Assembly (NCBI GenBank): GCA_900540275.1
Contig: UQFO01000001.1
Location: 124,001 to 188,000, forward strand
Origin: an uncultured Oscillospiraceae bacterium
GTDB taxonomy: Bacteria > Bacillota > Clostridia > Oscillospirales > Acutalibacteraceae
Direction of reading: 5' to 3'
DNA: 64,000 bases
The notes beneath the pieces are model-generated. The model was not told where the DNA came from and did not search any database. It saw nothing but the letters and a program-made list of their open reading frames with translations. Shown here piece after piece: positions 57,601 to 64,000 of this stretch; position 1 is the first letter of the stretch, and every line of letters begins with the position of its first letter. Made by a program: the position numbers and the translations under genes.

Positions 57601-58389
57601 GCGGCAAATATTGTAAGCATAAAGCAGGTATTCCCTGTCGGACATTTTATTGAGGCTTTTAAGGATTTTACATCCGGTCGTGGTATGTGTTTTCATAATT
57701 TCAAACTCGTCGGCGGTTAGCCGGCCCGGTTTGTTTAAAATCGAATCGGGTATTGCGATTTTCCCAATATCGTGCATAGAGGAGGCGCTCGCGATTAGCT
57801 CGATTGTATGTTCGTTCAAGTCGTAGCCGCTGTTTGTCTTCGCAATCTCCTTCAGCAGGATTTTTGTAAACATCCTAATCCTGAAAATATGCTGTCCTGA
57901 TTCCAGGCTGCGGGATTCAATAACGGAGCTTAAAGCGTCTATGATGATTTCGTTTGACTCCTTGAGCTTATAGGCCTGGTCCCTGACAAGCTCTTCCAGA
58001 TGGAGCCTGTGCCGGTACAGCTCGATGATATTTTCTACCCGGCGTTTTACAATAAACGGTTCAAACGGTTTGGAAATAATATCGCGCGCGCCTAAATCGA
58101 AGGCGAGCAGCTCAATTTCGGGAGAAATCTCTGCAGTGATGACAACAACAGGTATTTTATCGATAGTACCGCTTTCGTTCATTTTCTGCAGTACCTGGTA
58201 GCCGTCCATTTCCGGCATGACGATATCGAGCAGAATGACGTTGACCGCTGGGTTCTTTTCCAGAATCTCCATGGCCTGCCTGCCGTTTTCCGCCTCAAGG
58301 ACATTGCATTTGTTTTCAAAAATACTGCACAGGACCGCCCGGTTTACTTCCATGTCGTCAACGACTAGAATTGTATCTTCCCTTTTCAT
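54616..58389 (-). CDS. Response regulator with HD-GYP and GGDEF domains (c-di-GMP turnover)
   Basis: 1257 residues. REC domain at 1-125 (phospho-acceptor Asp55, Lys107). HD-GYP at about 145-345 with His206-Asp207 ('SMHDIGK') and 'HHERYDGKGYP' at 265-275. PAS-like parts lie at about 380-500, 530-645 and 665-785, then GGDEF at 795-950 with intact GGDEF at 872-876 and no RxxD inhibitory site. A GAF domain follows (about 965-1130), then a C-terminal PAS-like part with a 'CEGC' pair. It can in principle both make and destroy c-di-GMP. Its gene follows the HPt gene by six bases, so phosphorylation through the relay probably sets which activity wins. Confidence 0.88.
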   Translation of the reverse strand: MKREDTILVVDDMEVNRAVLCSIFENKCNVLEAENGRQAMEILEKNPAVNVILLDIVMPEMDGYQVLQKMNESGTIDKIPVVVITAEISPEIELLAFDLGARDIISKPFEPFIVKRRVENIIELYRHRLHLEELVRDQAYKLKESNEIIIDALSSVIESRSLESGQHIFRIRMFTKILLKEIAKTNSGYDLNEHTIELIASASSMHDIGKIAIPDSILNKPGRLTADEFEIMKTHTTTGCKILKSLNKMSDREYLLYAYNICRYHHERYDGKGYPDGLKGDNIPICAQAVSVADAYDALTTDRVYKSAYPHQKAMDMILGGECGTFNPQILQCLKKVSEQFRQLAKNYADGSFIYPHTEEGDSGAQIASFSFSKEELSHIELYSVLRYLGHTAIEFDLNTEYFNILYAPEDSLAIFKDKGGHTQRSEFMNDFISHYVHPEDIDSVMGFISARYEDFFEEVQSQPYHEFRALDPQTQRCASYRATFLPLRTDIPQNRKAIVILENSAPPAPLSSNMSTHASDSNEAHVMETLHESYTMTAVIDLTKDSFMVLHTNEQDPYTHYAAVSYSGICEELLQNRVHPDDRSYFEENFSLENMRRFFTAETKKSVVYRFLGRNGKYHWRENMLVKNNSFSGGDTLVYSLVKYADQNEIDRIKAARRDVIFGREIYPVLLDKFCDIIFEYDLKNGTTYYSHGFEEKFGFRAPNNMRELYNAARTHISKEDIDEYIACLKNLDEPPDIRDIEYRYRNAKGDYIWCRKRFLITRDESGFAIRVNGIMTDVDRYKRENALLRQKSETDQLTGLYNKMTVQDRIQAYLSECPADTMHALFILDIDNFKIVNDIYGHLTGDKTLEKISDRITSVFEDNSIVGRVGGDEFIIFIKEVPSSGYAHDKAQLLLNRLNEILSSFNNTASISVSIGISFYPQDGTAFYDLFTRADLALYEAKRLGKSQWRVYNESMNTNASLLKSSPEHLRAEHSFTDSFKIQLLQNFYACETPEEGIRFIFDATARYCGLSHILIYETYSGAKKLYDWSASSILNHTSYPGGPLSEDIRRELLGLASENGLLCIEDADGLSSAGLRKYLKEAQSAALLIAGVADSKTEYGFVAFVEHEAARQWSKHEKDIISFVAKTAALVYLKTRYLQDLEEKYTLSNLYFNQINIAGYVIDETFKIMEANRFLREKMMIETGEKCYRLFQNRDKPCEGCPVLKLNKSCNTATSPIYRKKYDEEVTVTAAKCKTGRRAVSYLVTVGKKDKISF

Positions 58390-58395
58390 TTTCGG

Positions 58396-58755
58396 TCAAC
58401 CTTCGTTTTCCTTTAATATCTGGGTCACAGCTTGGTAGCTTATTTGAATTTTTTCATACAAATCCGGCAGCTTTGAAAGCTCGCCTGAGCGGATTGCGTT
58501 CACGTAATCGGAGCATAGGGAAAACAGCGGATTCAGCCCCAGGTTTCCGGTAATCCCCTTTAACGTGTGAGAAGCGCGCATCGCCTCTTCCGTATCGCCG
58601 TTTTTTACGGCCTCTGAAAGGCTTTCGTAGGTTTTGTCCTGTAAAAATTTGTACAGGAACTTTTTATAAAGCGCTTCGTTCCCCGCAAAACGCCTTACAG
58701 CACCGTCAATGTCGGCTCCCCAGATGGAAAGCGACCTTTTGAGTTGTTCATTCAT
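58396..58755 (-). CDS. HPt phosphotransfer protein
   Basis: A 119-residue histidine phosphotransfer domain: His63 in 'ASHTLKGITGNLGL', in a four-helix bundle pattern. ATG 58755 follows AAAGG by nine bases; ATG 58764 is too near. It should carry phosphate from the hybrid kinase (upstream) to Asp55 of the response regulator (downstream). Confidence 0.88.
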   Translation of the reverse strand: MNEQLKRSLSIWGADIDGAVRRFAGNEALYKKFLYKFLQDKTYESLSEAVKNGDTEEAMRASHTLKGITGNLGLNPLFSLCSDYVNAIRSGELSKLPDLYEKIQISYQAVTQILKENEG

Positions 58756-58767
58756 ATATATCATCCT

Positions 58768-61371
58768 TTATATGTTATGCTTCGGAGCTCCTTTCAAAAA
58801 TGCTCCGAGCGTTTGGTACAAAAGCTCTGGCTCGACGGGCTTGGCGACATGCCCGTCCATTCCAGCGGATAACGCGGCTACCACATCCTCCGAAAAAGCG
58901 TTTGCCGTCATAGCGATAATCGGGACCGCTTTGGCGTCTGGATGGGAGGAGGCGCGTATTTTCTTCGCGGCCTGGTACCCGTCCATCAAGGGCATCTGTA
59001 TATCGAGAAGGACCGCGTCGTAGGAACCCTGCGGCGTGTTCAGGAACATATCGCAGGCCTCCTGGCCGTCGTGCGCGGCGTCCACCTCTGCGCCGGTACG
59101 TTTAAGCAGCTCGCGCGCGATTTCCAAATTGAGCTCGTTATCCTCTGCCAGCAGCAGGCGCCTTCCGCTGAAATCGTATTCCTTTTCCCGCTGCTCGTCC
59201 TTTTGCATGTCCTGCGCAAGGCCTTTATTTATAAAAAAGCGTGCGAGTTCACAGCGGAGAACCGGCCGAAGGCTTAAATAATCGATACCCCATTTTTTTA
59301 AATCCTCCTTGCCCTGCACGAAGGAATAGGCAAACAACGCAATTCCAGCCCGTGCTCCAGCGGGGGATTTAATCAGGCGCGCCGCAAAATCCAAAACCTC
59401 ATTATCGACGGTTTCGCATACGAGAATACAGTAATCAAAGCGAATGCCCTTTTTGCCCGCACCGTATAAAAGGGCATTCGCCTGCTTGAAAGAGCGGGCC
59501 TCTTTGGTCTGGACATTGAGGCTGTGGAGCGCGCTGCTCACCTGCGGACGGCTTTGGTCATCCGTGTCAATAAGCAGGACGTTGAGGCTGGAAAATGAAG
59601 ATGCGTCGGATATGCATTCCTGCGGTTCGCATTCAAACGAAAGCTCCACACGGAATTGCGTCCCTTCGCCCTTTTTACTCGTTACGTTTATACTGCCGCC
59701 CATCAGCTCCGCCAGGTTTTTGGTAATCGAAAGGCCAAGCCCTGAGCCGCCGTATTTCTGCGCGGTGGTGGGGGATGCCTGCTCAAACGGCTCAAAAACC
59801 CTTTTCACAGCCGCCTCGTCCATTCCAATACCGTCGTCCGTTACACAAAAGCGCAGGAAAACACGCCTGTCCCGCAATGCAAGCTCTTCAACAGAGAGTG
59901 TGACGGTTCCCCCAGGCTCCGTAAACTTAAAGGCATTAGACAGGAGGTTCAGGAGAATCTGGTTCAGACGGAACTGGTCCCCGATAAGCGCGCTGTTATG
60001 TATATTGTACGCATAGCATTTAAAGTTTTTCCCGGCCTGTTTGCATTGGTCATAATAGACTGACGTGACGGACGCGAGCAGCCCTTTGAGCTGGAACGGC
60101 TCGTTTGATACCTGCATTTTCCCGTTTTCAATTGCCGACATGTCGAGGACTTCATTGATAATGTTGAGCAGGTGCTTTGAGGAAAACCTGATTTTCATCA
60201 GGCAGTCCTGTGTTTTTACCGGGTTGCCCTCGGCTGACTGAGCAATCGCCGCCATTCCTATGATTGCGTTGAGCGGCGTCCTGATTTCATGGCTCATCCT
60301 GGAGAGGAACGCCCTGCGCGCATCGGTCGCCTTCTGCGCGGTCAGCAGCGCGTTCTCCAGGGCATACCGCGCCTTTTTTTCTTCGGTCAGGTCGGTCAGC
60401 GTAATAATCACGTTGTTTTCTTTTTTATCCGCCTGGATTGGGTAAAAGCGCGGCTGCAGCCAACGGGGAATCGTATCGTTTTTACGGATAAAACGAAATT
60501 CCGTTTCATCCGGATTCTTAATACCGTTCAGGAAAGACAGCCTTTTCCACAGTTCGGGAAAAATTTCAAAGCAGCGTTCTTTCAGCTCCTCAGGGGAATG
60601 TTCCAGCACACGCTGGGCATTGGCGCTTACAAAGTTGATTTCTTTTTTTGCGGGGTTATATATCAACGTAACATCATCGACGTTTTCCGTTATCATAGAG
60701 AGCAGGTGTTCCCGGTAGAGCAGCTCGCCGTTCTTTTTGCGCACGACGGTCTGAAGGTACACCGTCACAATAACCAGAACCGCTGCAAGGACAGCCGCCA
60801 TCGCCGTGTTTGTCGCTGCCGTCCAGGTCGATTTCTGGCTGATTTCATCCGCGGTTTCCTGTGCAAGGTCAGCCATCAGGTCGCATAGCTCGGCGGATGT
60901 TCTGTAATAGGGGACCAGGTTGCTGTTAATATCGCTTTCCAGGCCCTGGGGCGTATAGGTATCTATCTTATCAAAAATCAATTCCTGCTTTTCCAGAATG
61001 GAGTTAACCGTCCGTTCAAGTTCGCCGATTTTACTTTTCGGACGGATGCTGTTTTCCTTTATATACTGGATGCCGTCCATAAGGCGGGGAGTCAGCGCTT
61101 CGATATCCTGCCTGATGACCTCGCTTTCGCCGGCGGAAGCGTAGGCTGGAAGAAGCACGATACGCATTTCCATGCTGGAAAGGATGTTTGTAATATCGTT
61201 TATATATTTTGTGACGGAATAAGGGGCTTTATAAATCAAGTTGACATTGTTGTTCAGAATCCATACGTTTACAATGGAAGCCGCGGCGAAAATCAGTGCG
61301 AGGATGGAAACCGCCGCGATATTTATAAGGCTTATTTGGCTGGAGTCACGGAATAATTCGTTTTTTTTCAT
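58768..61371 (-). CDS. Hybrid sensor histidine kinase
   Basis: 867 residues. Membrane helices at about 15-38 and 188-208 enclose an outer helical sensor domain ('MEMRIVLLPAYASAGESEVIRQDI'). A PAS domain (about 215-335) is followed by HisKA with His361 ('SRMSHEIRTPLN'), HATPase ('NQILLNLLSNAFKF', 'DDGIGMDE', 'GGSGLGLSI'), a first REC-like domain without the acceptor Asp, and a full REC domain near the C-terminus ('LLAEDNELNLEIA', 'AVLLDIQMPLMDGY', 'HVAKPVE'). It starts a phosphorelay to the HPt protein and the c-di-GMP response regulator. Its stimulus is unknown. Confidence 0.9.
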   Translation of the reverse strand: MKKNELFRDSSQISLINIAAVSILALIFAAASIVNVWILNNNVNLIYKAPYSVTKYINDITNILSSMEMRIVLLPAYASAGESEVIRQDIEALTPRLMDGIQYIKENSIRPKSKIGELERTVNSILEKQELIFDKIDTYTPQGLESDINSNLVPYYRTSAELCDLMADLAQETADEISQKSTWTAATNTAMAAVLAAVLVIVTVYLQTVVRKKNGELLYREHLLSMITENVDDVTLIYNPAKKEINFVSANAQRVLEHSPEELKERCFEIFPELWKRLSFLNGIKNPDETEFRFIRKNDTIPRWLQPRFYPIQADKKENNVIITLTDLTEEKKARYALENALLTAQKATDARRAFLSRMSHEIRTPLNAIIGMAAIAQSAEGNPVKTQDCLMKIRFSSKHLLNIINEVLDMSAIENGKMQVSNEPFQLKGLLASVTSVYYDQCKQAGKNFKCYAYNIHNSALIGDQFRLNQILLNLLSNAFKFTEPGGTVTLSVEELALRDRRVFLRFCVTDDGIGMDEAAVKRVFEPFEQASPTTAQKYGGSGLGLSITKNLAELMGGSINVTSKKGEGTQFRVELSFECEPQECISDASSFSSLNVLLIDTDDQSRPQVSSALHSLNVQTKEARSFKQANALLYGAGKKGIRFDYCILVCETVDNEVLDFAARLIKSPAGARAGIALFAYSFVQGKEDLKKWGIDYLSLRPVLRCELARFFINKGLAQDMQKDEQREKEYDFSGRRLLLAEDNELNLEIARELLKRTGAEVDAAHDGQEACDMFLNTPQGSYDAVLLDIQMPLMDGYQAAKKIRASSHPDAKAVPIIAMTANAFSEDVVAALSAGMDGHVAKPVEPELLYQTLGAFLKGAPKHNI

Positions 61372-61418
61372 GTTATCCTCTTTATCCGAAAACGTATTCG
61401 GTGAAGTTATATATATAC

Positions 61419-61447
61419 ATTTTACCTGTTGTCAGTAGGGGTGTCAA
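61419..61447 (-). promoter_or_regulatory. Promoter of the phosphorelay operon
   Basis: On the minus strand TTGACA (61447-61442), a 17-base spacer and TAAAAT (61424-61419), about 40 bases before the kinase start, which has AGAGG as ribosome site. Confidence 0.75.
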
Positions 61448-61573
61448 TGTAATTAAGCATGCATTTTCAAGAAAAAAGCCCCTTTGGCCCAGAATAAACG
61501 GAAGGGGAAAAAGCACAGGCAGAAAATTTTATGAAAATTCTTTTATCAACTGTTTAATTTGTAATTTGTGGTT

Positions 61574-61579
61574 TATAAT
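61574..61579 (+). promoter_or_regulatory. -10 box of the pyrE promoter
   Basis: TATAAT at 61574-61579, about 46 bases before the pyrE start. The -35 (TGTTTA, 61551-61556) is poor. No pyrimidine attenuator or PyrR-binding hairpin is recognised in the short leader. Confidence 0.45.
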
Positions 61580-61624
61580 GACAAAGATTATAATAATATT
61601 TTATATTTTGAAAGGAACTGGAAC

Positions 61625-62206
61625 ATGATTGCACAGGAAAGAGTTATGGAGATATTAAAGGAAGCGGGCGTGCTTCTGGAGGGGCATTTCCGTTTGACGA
61701 GCGGAAGGCACAGCAACAGGTACCTGCAGTGTGCCAAGATTTTCAGGAACACAAAGTACAGCGAAGAGCTGTGCGCGGCGCTTGCCGAACAGTTTGAAGA
61801 CCAGGGGGTGGACGTTGTCATCGGCCCGGCCATGGGCGCTGTACAGATGGCATACGAGGTCAGCCGCCACCTCCGCTGTGAAAACTTTTTTGCTGAGCGT
61901 GACGAGAACGGAAAAATGGCCCTGCGCAGGGGCTTCGCCGTTACACCCGGTATGAAGGTGCTGCTGGTGGAGGATGTTGTGACGACAGGCGGCTCAGTCA
62001 AAGAAGTGCTCGAGCTCGTAAAGGCCGCGGGTGCGGAGGTTGTCGGCGTCGGTTCTATCGTTAACAGGACAAACGGCGCGGTCGATTTCGGCGTTCCTTT
62101 TAAATCCGTCATTAAGGTAGAGGTCGAATCATGGGAACCGGAAGACTGCCCTTTATGTAAGGAAGGCAAGCTGCCGGTTGTCAAGCCCGGCTCAAGAAAA
62201 GCGTAA
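61625..62206 (+). CDS. pyrE: Orotate phosphoribosyltransferase
   Basis: 193 residues. It joins orotate and PRPP to give orotidine 5'-phosphate in pyrimidine synthesis. The PRPP loop 'VLLVEDVVTTGGS' and 'GHFRLTSGRHSNRYLQCAK' are diagnostic, along with 'GPAMGAVQMAYEVSRHL'. It carries a short C-terminal extension with 'CPLCKEGKLPVVKPGSRK', as in some clostridial PyrE proteins. GAAAGGAAC precedes ATG 61625. It stands alone, not in a pyr operon. Confidence 0.93.
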   Translation: MIAQERVMEILKEAGVLLEGHFRLTSGRHSNRYLQCAKIFRNTKYSEELCAALAEQFEDQGVDVVIGPAMGAVQMAYEVSRHLRCENFFAERDENGKMALRRGFAVTPGMKVLLVEDVVTTGGSVKEVLELVKAAGAEVVGVGSIVNRTNGAVDFGVPFKSVIKVEVESWEPEDCPLCKEGKLPVVKPGSRKA

Positions 62207-62221
62207 GCATATAAAAAACCG

Positions 62222-62259
62222 AACGGGCGCCCTGCATGTACAGCACGGCGTCCTGTTTT
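62222..62259 (+). terminator. Terminator after pyrE
   Basis: A bulged stem (62222-62235 with 62243-62257, loop ATGTACA) followed by TTTTG. It lies between pyrE and the radC-like gene. Confidence 0.55.
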
Positions 62260-62290
62260 GAAACACAGGCTAAAAGGGGGCGAAAGCTTT

Positions 62291-62971
62291 ATGCAATCCG
62301 ATACGTTGCATAAGGGGCACAGGGACCGTATGCGCAAAAGATTCCTGCTTGATGATTTCGATGGGTTCGAACAGCACGAAGCGCTTGAGCTTCTGCTTTA
62401 TTATGCCGTTCCGCGTAAGGATACCAACCCGATTGCGCACCGGCTGCTTGAGCAGTTCGGCTCCCTTTCGGCGGTGCTCGACGCGCCCCTGAACGTCTTG
62501 ACCCAGGCGGGGCTTACTGAAAATGCAGCCGTTTTGCTTAAGATGATACCCGGCATGTCGAGGCTTTATTCCGACGATAAGTACAACAACACGCATAAGA
62601 TAATCAATGAAAAAAATTTAGGGCGGCATATGCTTGAAAAATTCACCGGCAGGGAATGCGAGGTCGTCATTTTGATGCTGCTCGACGCAAAATACAAGGA
62701 GCTTTTCTGCGGCGTAATCAGCAAGGGTTCGATGTCCGAATGCCAGCTTTATATCAGGAAAATCGTACAGCTCGCGGTTACAAATAACGCAAAATACGCC
62801 GCGCTCGCGCATAACCATCCCAGCGGGGTAGCCCTGCCCTCCGAGCAGGATATTTACGCAACCAACGACATCAATAAGGCGCTCGCGCTTGTAGGCGTCA
62901 CACTGATTGACCATTTTGTGGTAGCGGACCGCGACTTTGTGTCTATGTCGCAGTCCAATATGATAAAATAA
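62291..62971 (+). CDS. radC: RadC-family JAB/MPN-domain protein
   Basis: 226 residues. An N-terminal helix-hairpin-helix part ('EALELLLYYAVPRKDTNPIAHRLLEQFGSLSAVLDA') is followed by the JAB metalloprotease-like domain with 'AALAHNHPSGVALPSEQD' (His-x-His...Asp) and the upstream Glu. Despite its name, a DNA-repair role is not proven for the family. The start is ATG 62291 behind AAAGGGGGCG; upstream frame has no ribosome site. Length is typical. Confidence 0.88.
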   Translation: MQSDTLHKGHRDRMRKRFLLDDFDGFEQHEALELLLYYAVPRKDTNPIAHRLLEQFGSLSAVLDAPLNVLTQAGLTENAAVLLKMIPGMSRLYSDDKYNNTHKIINEKNLGRHMLEKFTGRECEVVILMLLDAKYKELFCGVISKGSMSECQLYIRKIVQLAVTNNAKYAALAHNHPSGVALPSEQDIYATNDINKALALVGVTLIDHFVVADRDFVSMSQSNMIK

Positions 62972-63131
62972 AGGCGGAGCTTGAAATGTAAAACCTGAAC
63001 AGATGCGCTGCCAGCCGAATGGAAAGGGTAGGCCATACGGCGCGGCGGGGGACAGGCCAGTTAAAAAGCGGGGCGTTTGTTTGGGAACGTCCTGGAAATT
63101 TGGGTTAAATGGAGAATGGAAGGCGCTGTAT

Positions 63132-64000
63132 ATGGGAGATGAAAATTTACTGCGTAGAATTTCAAAGGATGCGGAAATTCCTGAAAATATAGCCGTGACA
63201 AAAAAATTGCAGGCAATGACGCGCGAAGAGCTTTTAGGGCTTGCCGGTGCGCTTTCTAAGGACAACCTGCTTTTGTCCTCGATTATTTCTAATTTGCCGG
63301 CAGGCATCTGCGAGGCTGCATATGACGATTTTTTTACGCTGCTTTACGGTAACGGCCTTTTTTTCCAGCTTTACGGCTATACGCCTGAGCAGTTGAAAAT
63401 AGAGCACCAGAACCAAATCGGAAGGATTATCCTTCCGGAGGATTTGCCGGAAGTAAAAAAAGCGGTCAAGAAAGCGTTTGACGCAGGAGCAGGCGGCTTT
63501 GAGGTTGAGCACCGGATTGCCCGCCGGGACGGCAATGTGGTCTGGGCGCTGATTAAGGGGAATTTTTTCCGGGGCCCGGTAAACACGGCGCTTCACTGTG
63601 TCTGCGTCGATATCACGCAGCGCAGGCAGATGGAGCAGGAGCTGAAAATAAACGAGGAGCGGTTCCGTATTGCGCTGGCGCAGATGGACAACACGATTTT
63701 TGATTATAATATTGCTACACGCATGATGATTCACGCGTATAAATCCGCGGAGGTTTATGGGCTTCCGAAAGAAATGGAAAACGTACCCGACTCCCTCGTG
63801 GAAAACGGTACAATCCATCCCGGCAGCGTATCTGTGTTTTTGGAAATGTACCGGAAAATACGCGGCGGCGCGCCGCACGCATCCTGCATAGTTCAGACGC
63901 GCCTTGCGGCGGGCCGGTATGTTTGGAGAAAAATCACCCTGACCAATATTTACGACGCGCAGGGAAGCGCCGTGCGCGCAATCGGCATTTTAGAAGATAT
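63132..64000 (+). CDS. PAS-domain signalling protein (partial, cut by right edge)
   Basis: The frame opens at ATG 63132 (MGDENLLRRISKDAE), behind GGAAGG, and stays open to the window end (289 codons). Two PAS domains are visible: one around 45-185 ('ISNLPAGICEAAYDDFFTLLYGN', ending 'CVCVDITQRRQMEQEL') and a second from about 180 ('RFRIALAQMDNTIFDYN'), ending 'AIGILED'. PAS pairs of this kind usually precede GGDEF, HD-GYP or kinase domains, so it is likely another signalling enzyme; the output domain is outside the window. Confidence 0.75.
   Translation, partial: MGDENLLRRISKDAEIPENIAVTKKLQAMTREELLGLAGALSKDNLLLSSIISNLPAGICEAAYDDFFTLLYGNGLFFQLYGYTPEQLKIEHQNQIGRIILPEDLPEVKKAVKKAFDAGAGGFEVEHRIARRDGNVVWALIKGNFFRGPVNTALHCVCVDITQRRQMEQELKINEERFRIALAQMDNTIFDYNIATRMMIHAYKSAEVYGLPKEMENVPDSLVENGTIHPGSVSVFLEMYRKIRGGAPHASCIVQTRLAAGRYVWRKITLTNIYDAQGSAVRAIGILED

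Noticed and set aside
61478..61507. Hairpin CCCCTT/AAGGGG with a minus-strand T-run between the kinase and pyrE genes
   Set aside because: The stem has only six pairs and the loop is long; on the minus strand it lies upstream of the kinase promoter, where there is no gene to terminate.
62972..63131. Possible riboswitch or small gene before the PAS-domain gene
   Set aside because: It is GC-rich with some purine runs, but I find none of the c-di-GMP aptamer blocks and no start with a ribosome site.
1..64000. CRISPR arrays, tRNA and rRNA genes, insertion sequences
   Set aside because: I saw no regularly spaced repeats, no tRNA-like cloverleaf or CCA-ended element, no rRNA signature and no DDE transposase. 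The only mobile-element genes are those of the mobilizable element at the left.

Overview
The window looks like chromosome from an anaerobic, Gram-positive clostridial bacterium, probably of the Oscillospiraceae/Ruminococcaceae type. The pointers are strong Shine-Dalgarno sites, sigma-A promoters with 17-base spacers, a lipoprotein-type sugar-binding protein, meso-diaminopimelate dehydrogenase, type I dockerins, c-di-GMP-I riboswitches and no outer-membrane genes. Base composition falls into two parts: about 1-9 kb is AT-rich, with codon use unlike the GC-richer remainder.

1-9.1 kb is an integrative mobilizable element: an XRE repressor (cut by the left edge), divergent promoters with a shared operator, excisionase, tyrosine integrase, MobC, a RepA-like ATPase, an iteron/hairpin region that may be the origin of replication or transfer, a MobV relaxase, TnpV, a ribbon-helix-helix protein under a palindromic promoter-operator and two small element proteins. 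Its cargo is a Thoeris anti-phage system: ThsA (SIR2-SLOG) and two different TIR proteins (ThsB1, ThsB2) behind their own promoter.

9.1-25 kb holds small housekeeping and stress units: a VOC protein, a nitrilase-family amidohydrolase, a TetR-controlled ABC exporter, a polysaccharide pyruvyl transferase-like protein with a coiled-coil tail, meso-DAP dehydrogenase, a GMP synthase whose glutaminase domain is vestigial, 3-methyladenine DNA glycosylase I, an AbrB/ABC unit, and a tandem pair of secreted dockerin proteins.

25-38 kb is a rare-sugar or polyol catabolic operon. A divergent DeoR repressor faces three zinc medium-chain dehydrogenases, an allulose-6-phosphate/ribulose-phosphate 3-epimerase-like enzyme, an FGGY kinase, two TIM-barrel sugar isomerase/epimerases, a mannose-6-phosphate isomerase-like cupin and an RbsACB-type ABC importer.

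38.4-61.4 kb, all on the minus strand, appears to be one c-di-GMP signalling and surface-polysaccharide system. A hybrid histidine kinase, an HPt protein and a response regulator carrying both HD-GYP and GGDEF domains form a phosphorelay that makes and breaks c-di-GMP. Directly behind it, a consensus promoter drives two nearly identical c-di-GMP-I riboswitches in tandem, each with its own intrinsic terminator. They lead into nine genes: a secreted beta-helix-like protein, two small proteins, a membrane HD-GYP phosphodiesterase, three related membrane-anchored glycoside-hydrolase-like proteins (one lacking its catalytic motifs), a HEAT-repeat protein and a processive family 2 glycosyltransferase. 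This c-di-GMP-gated exopolysaccharide locus is the best candidate for an undescribed system.

61.6-64 kb holds pyrE, a RadC-family gene and the start of a PAS-domain sensor cut by the right edge.
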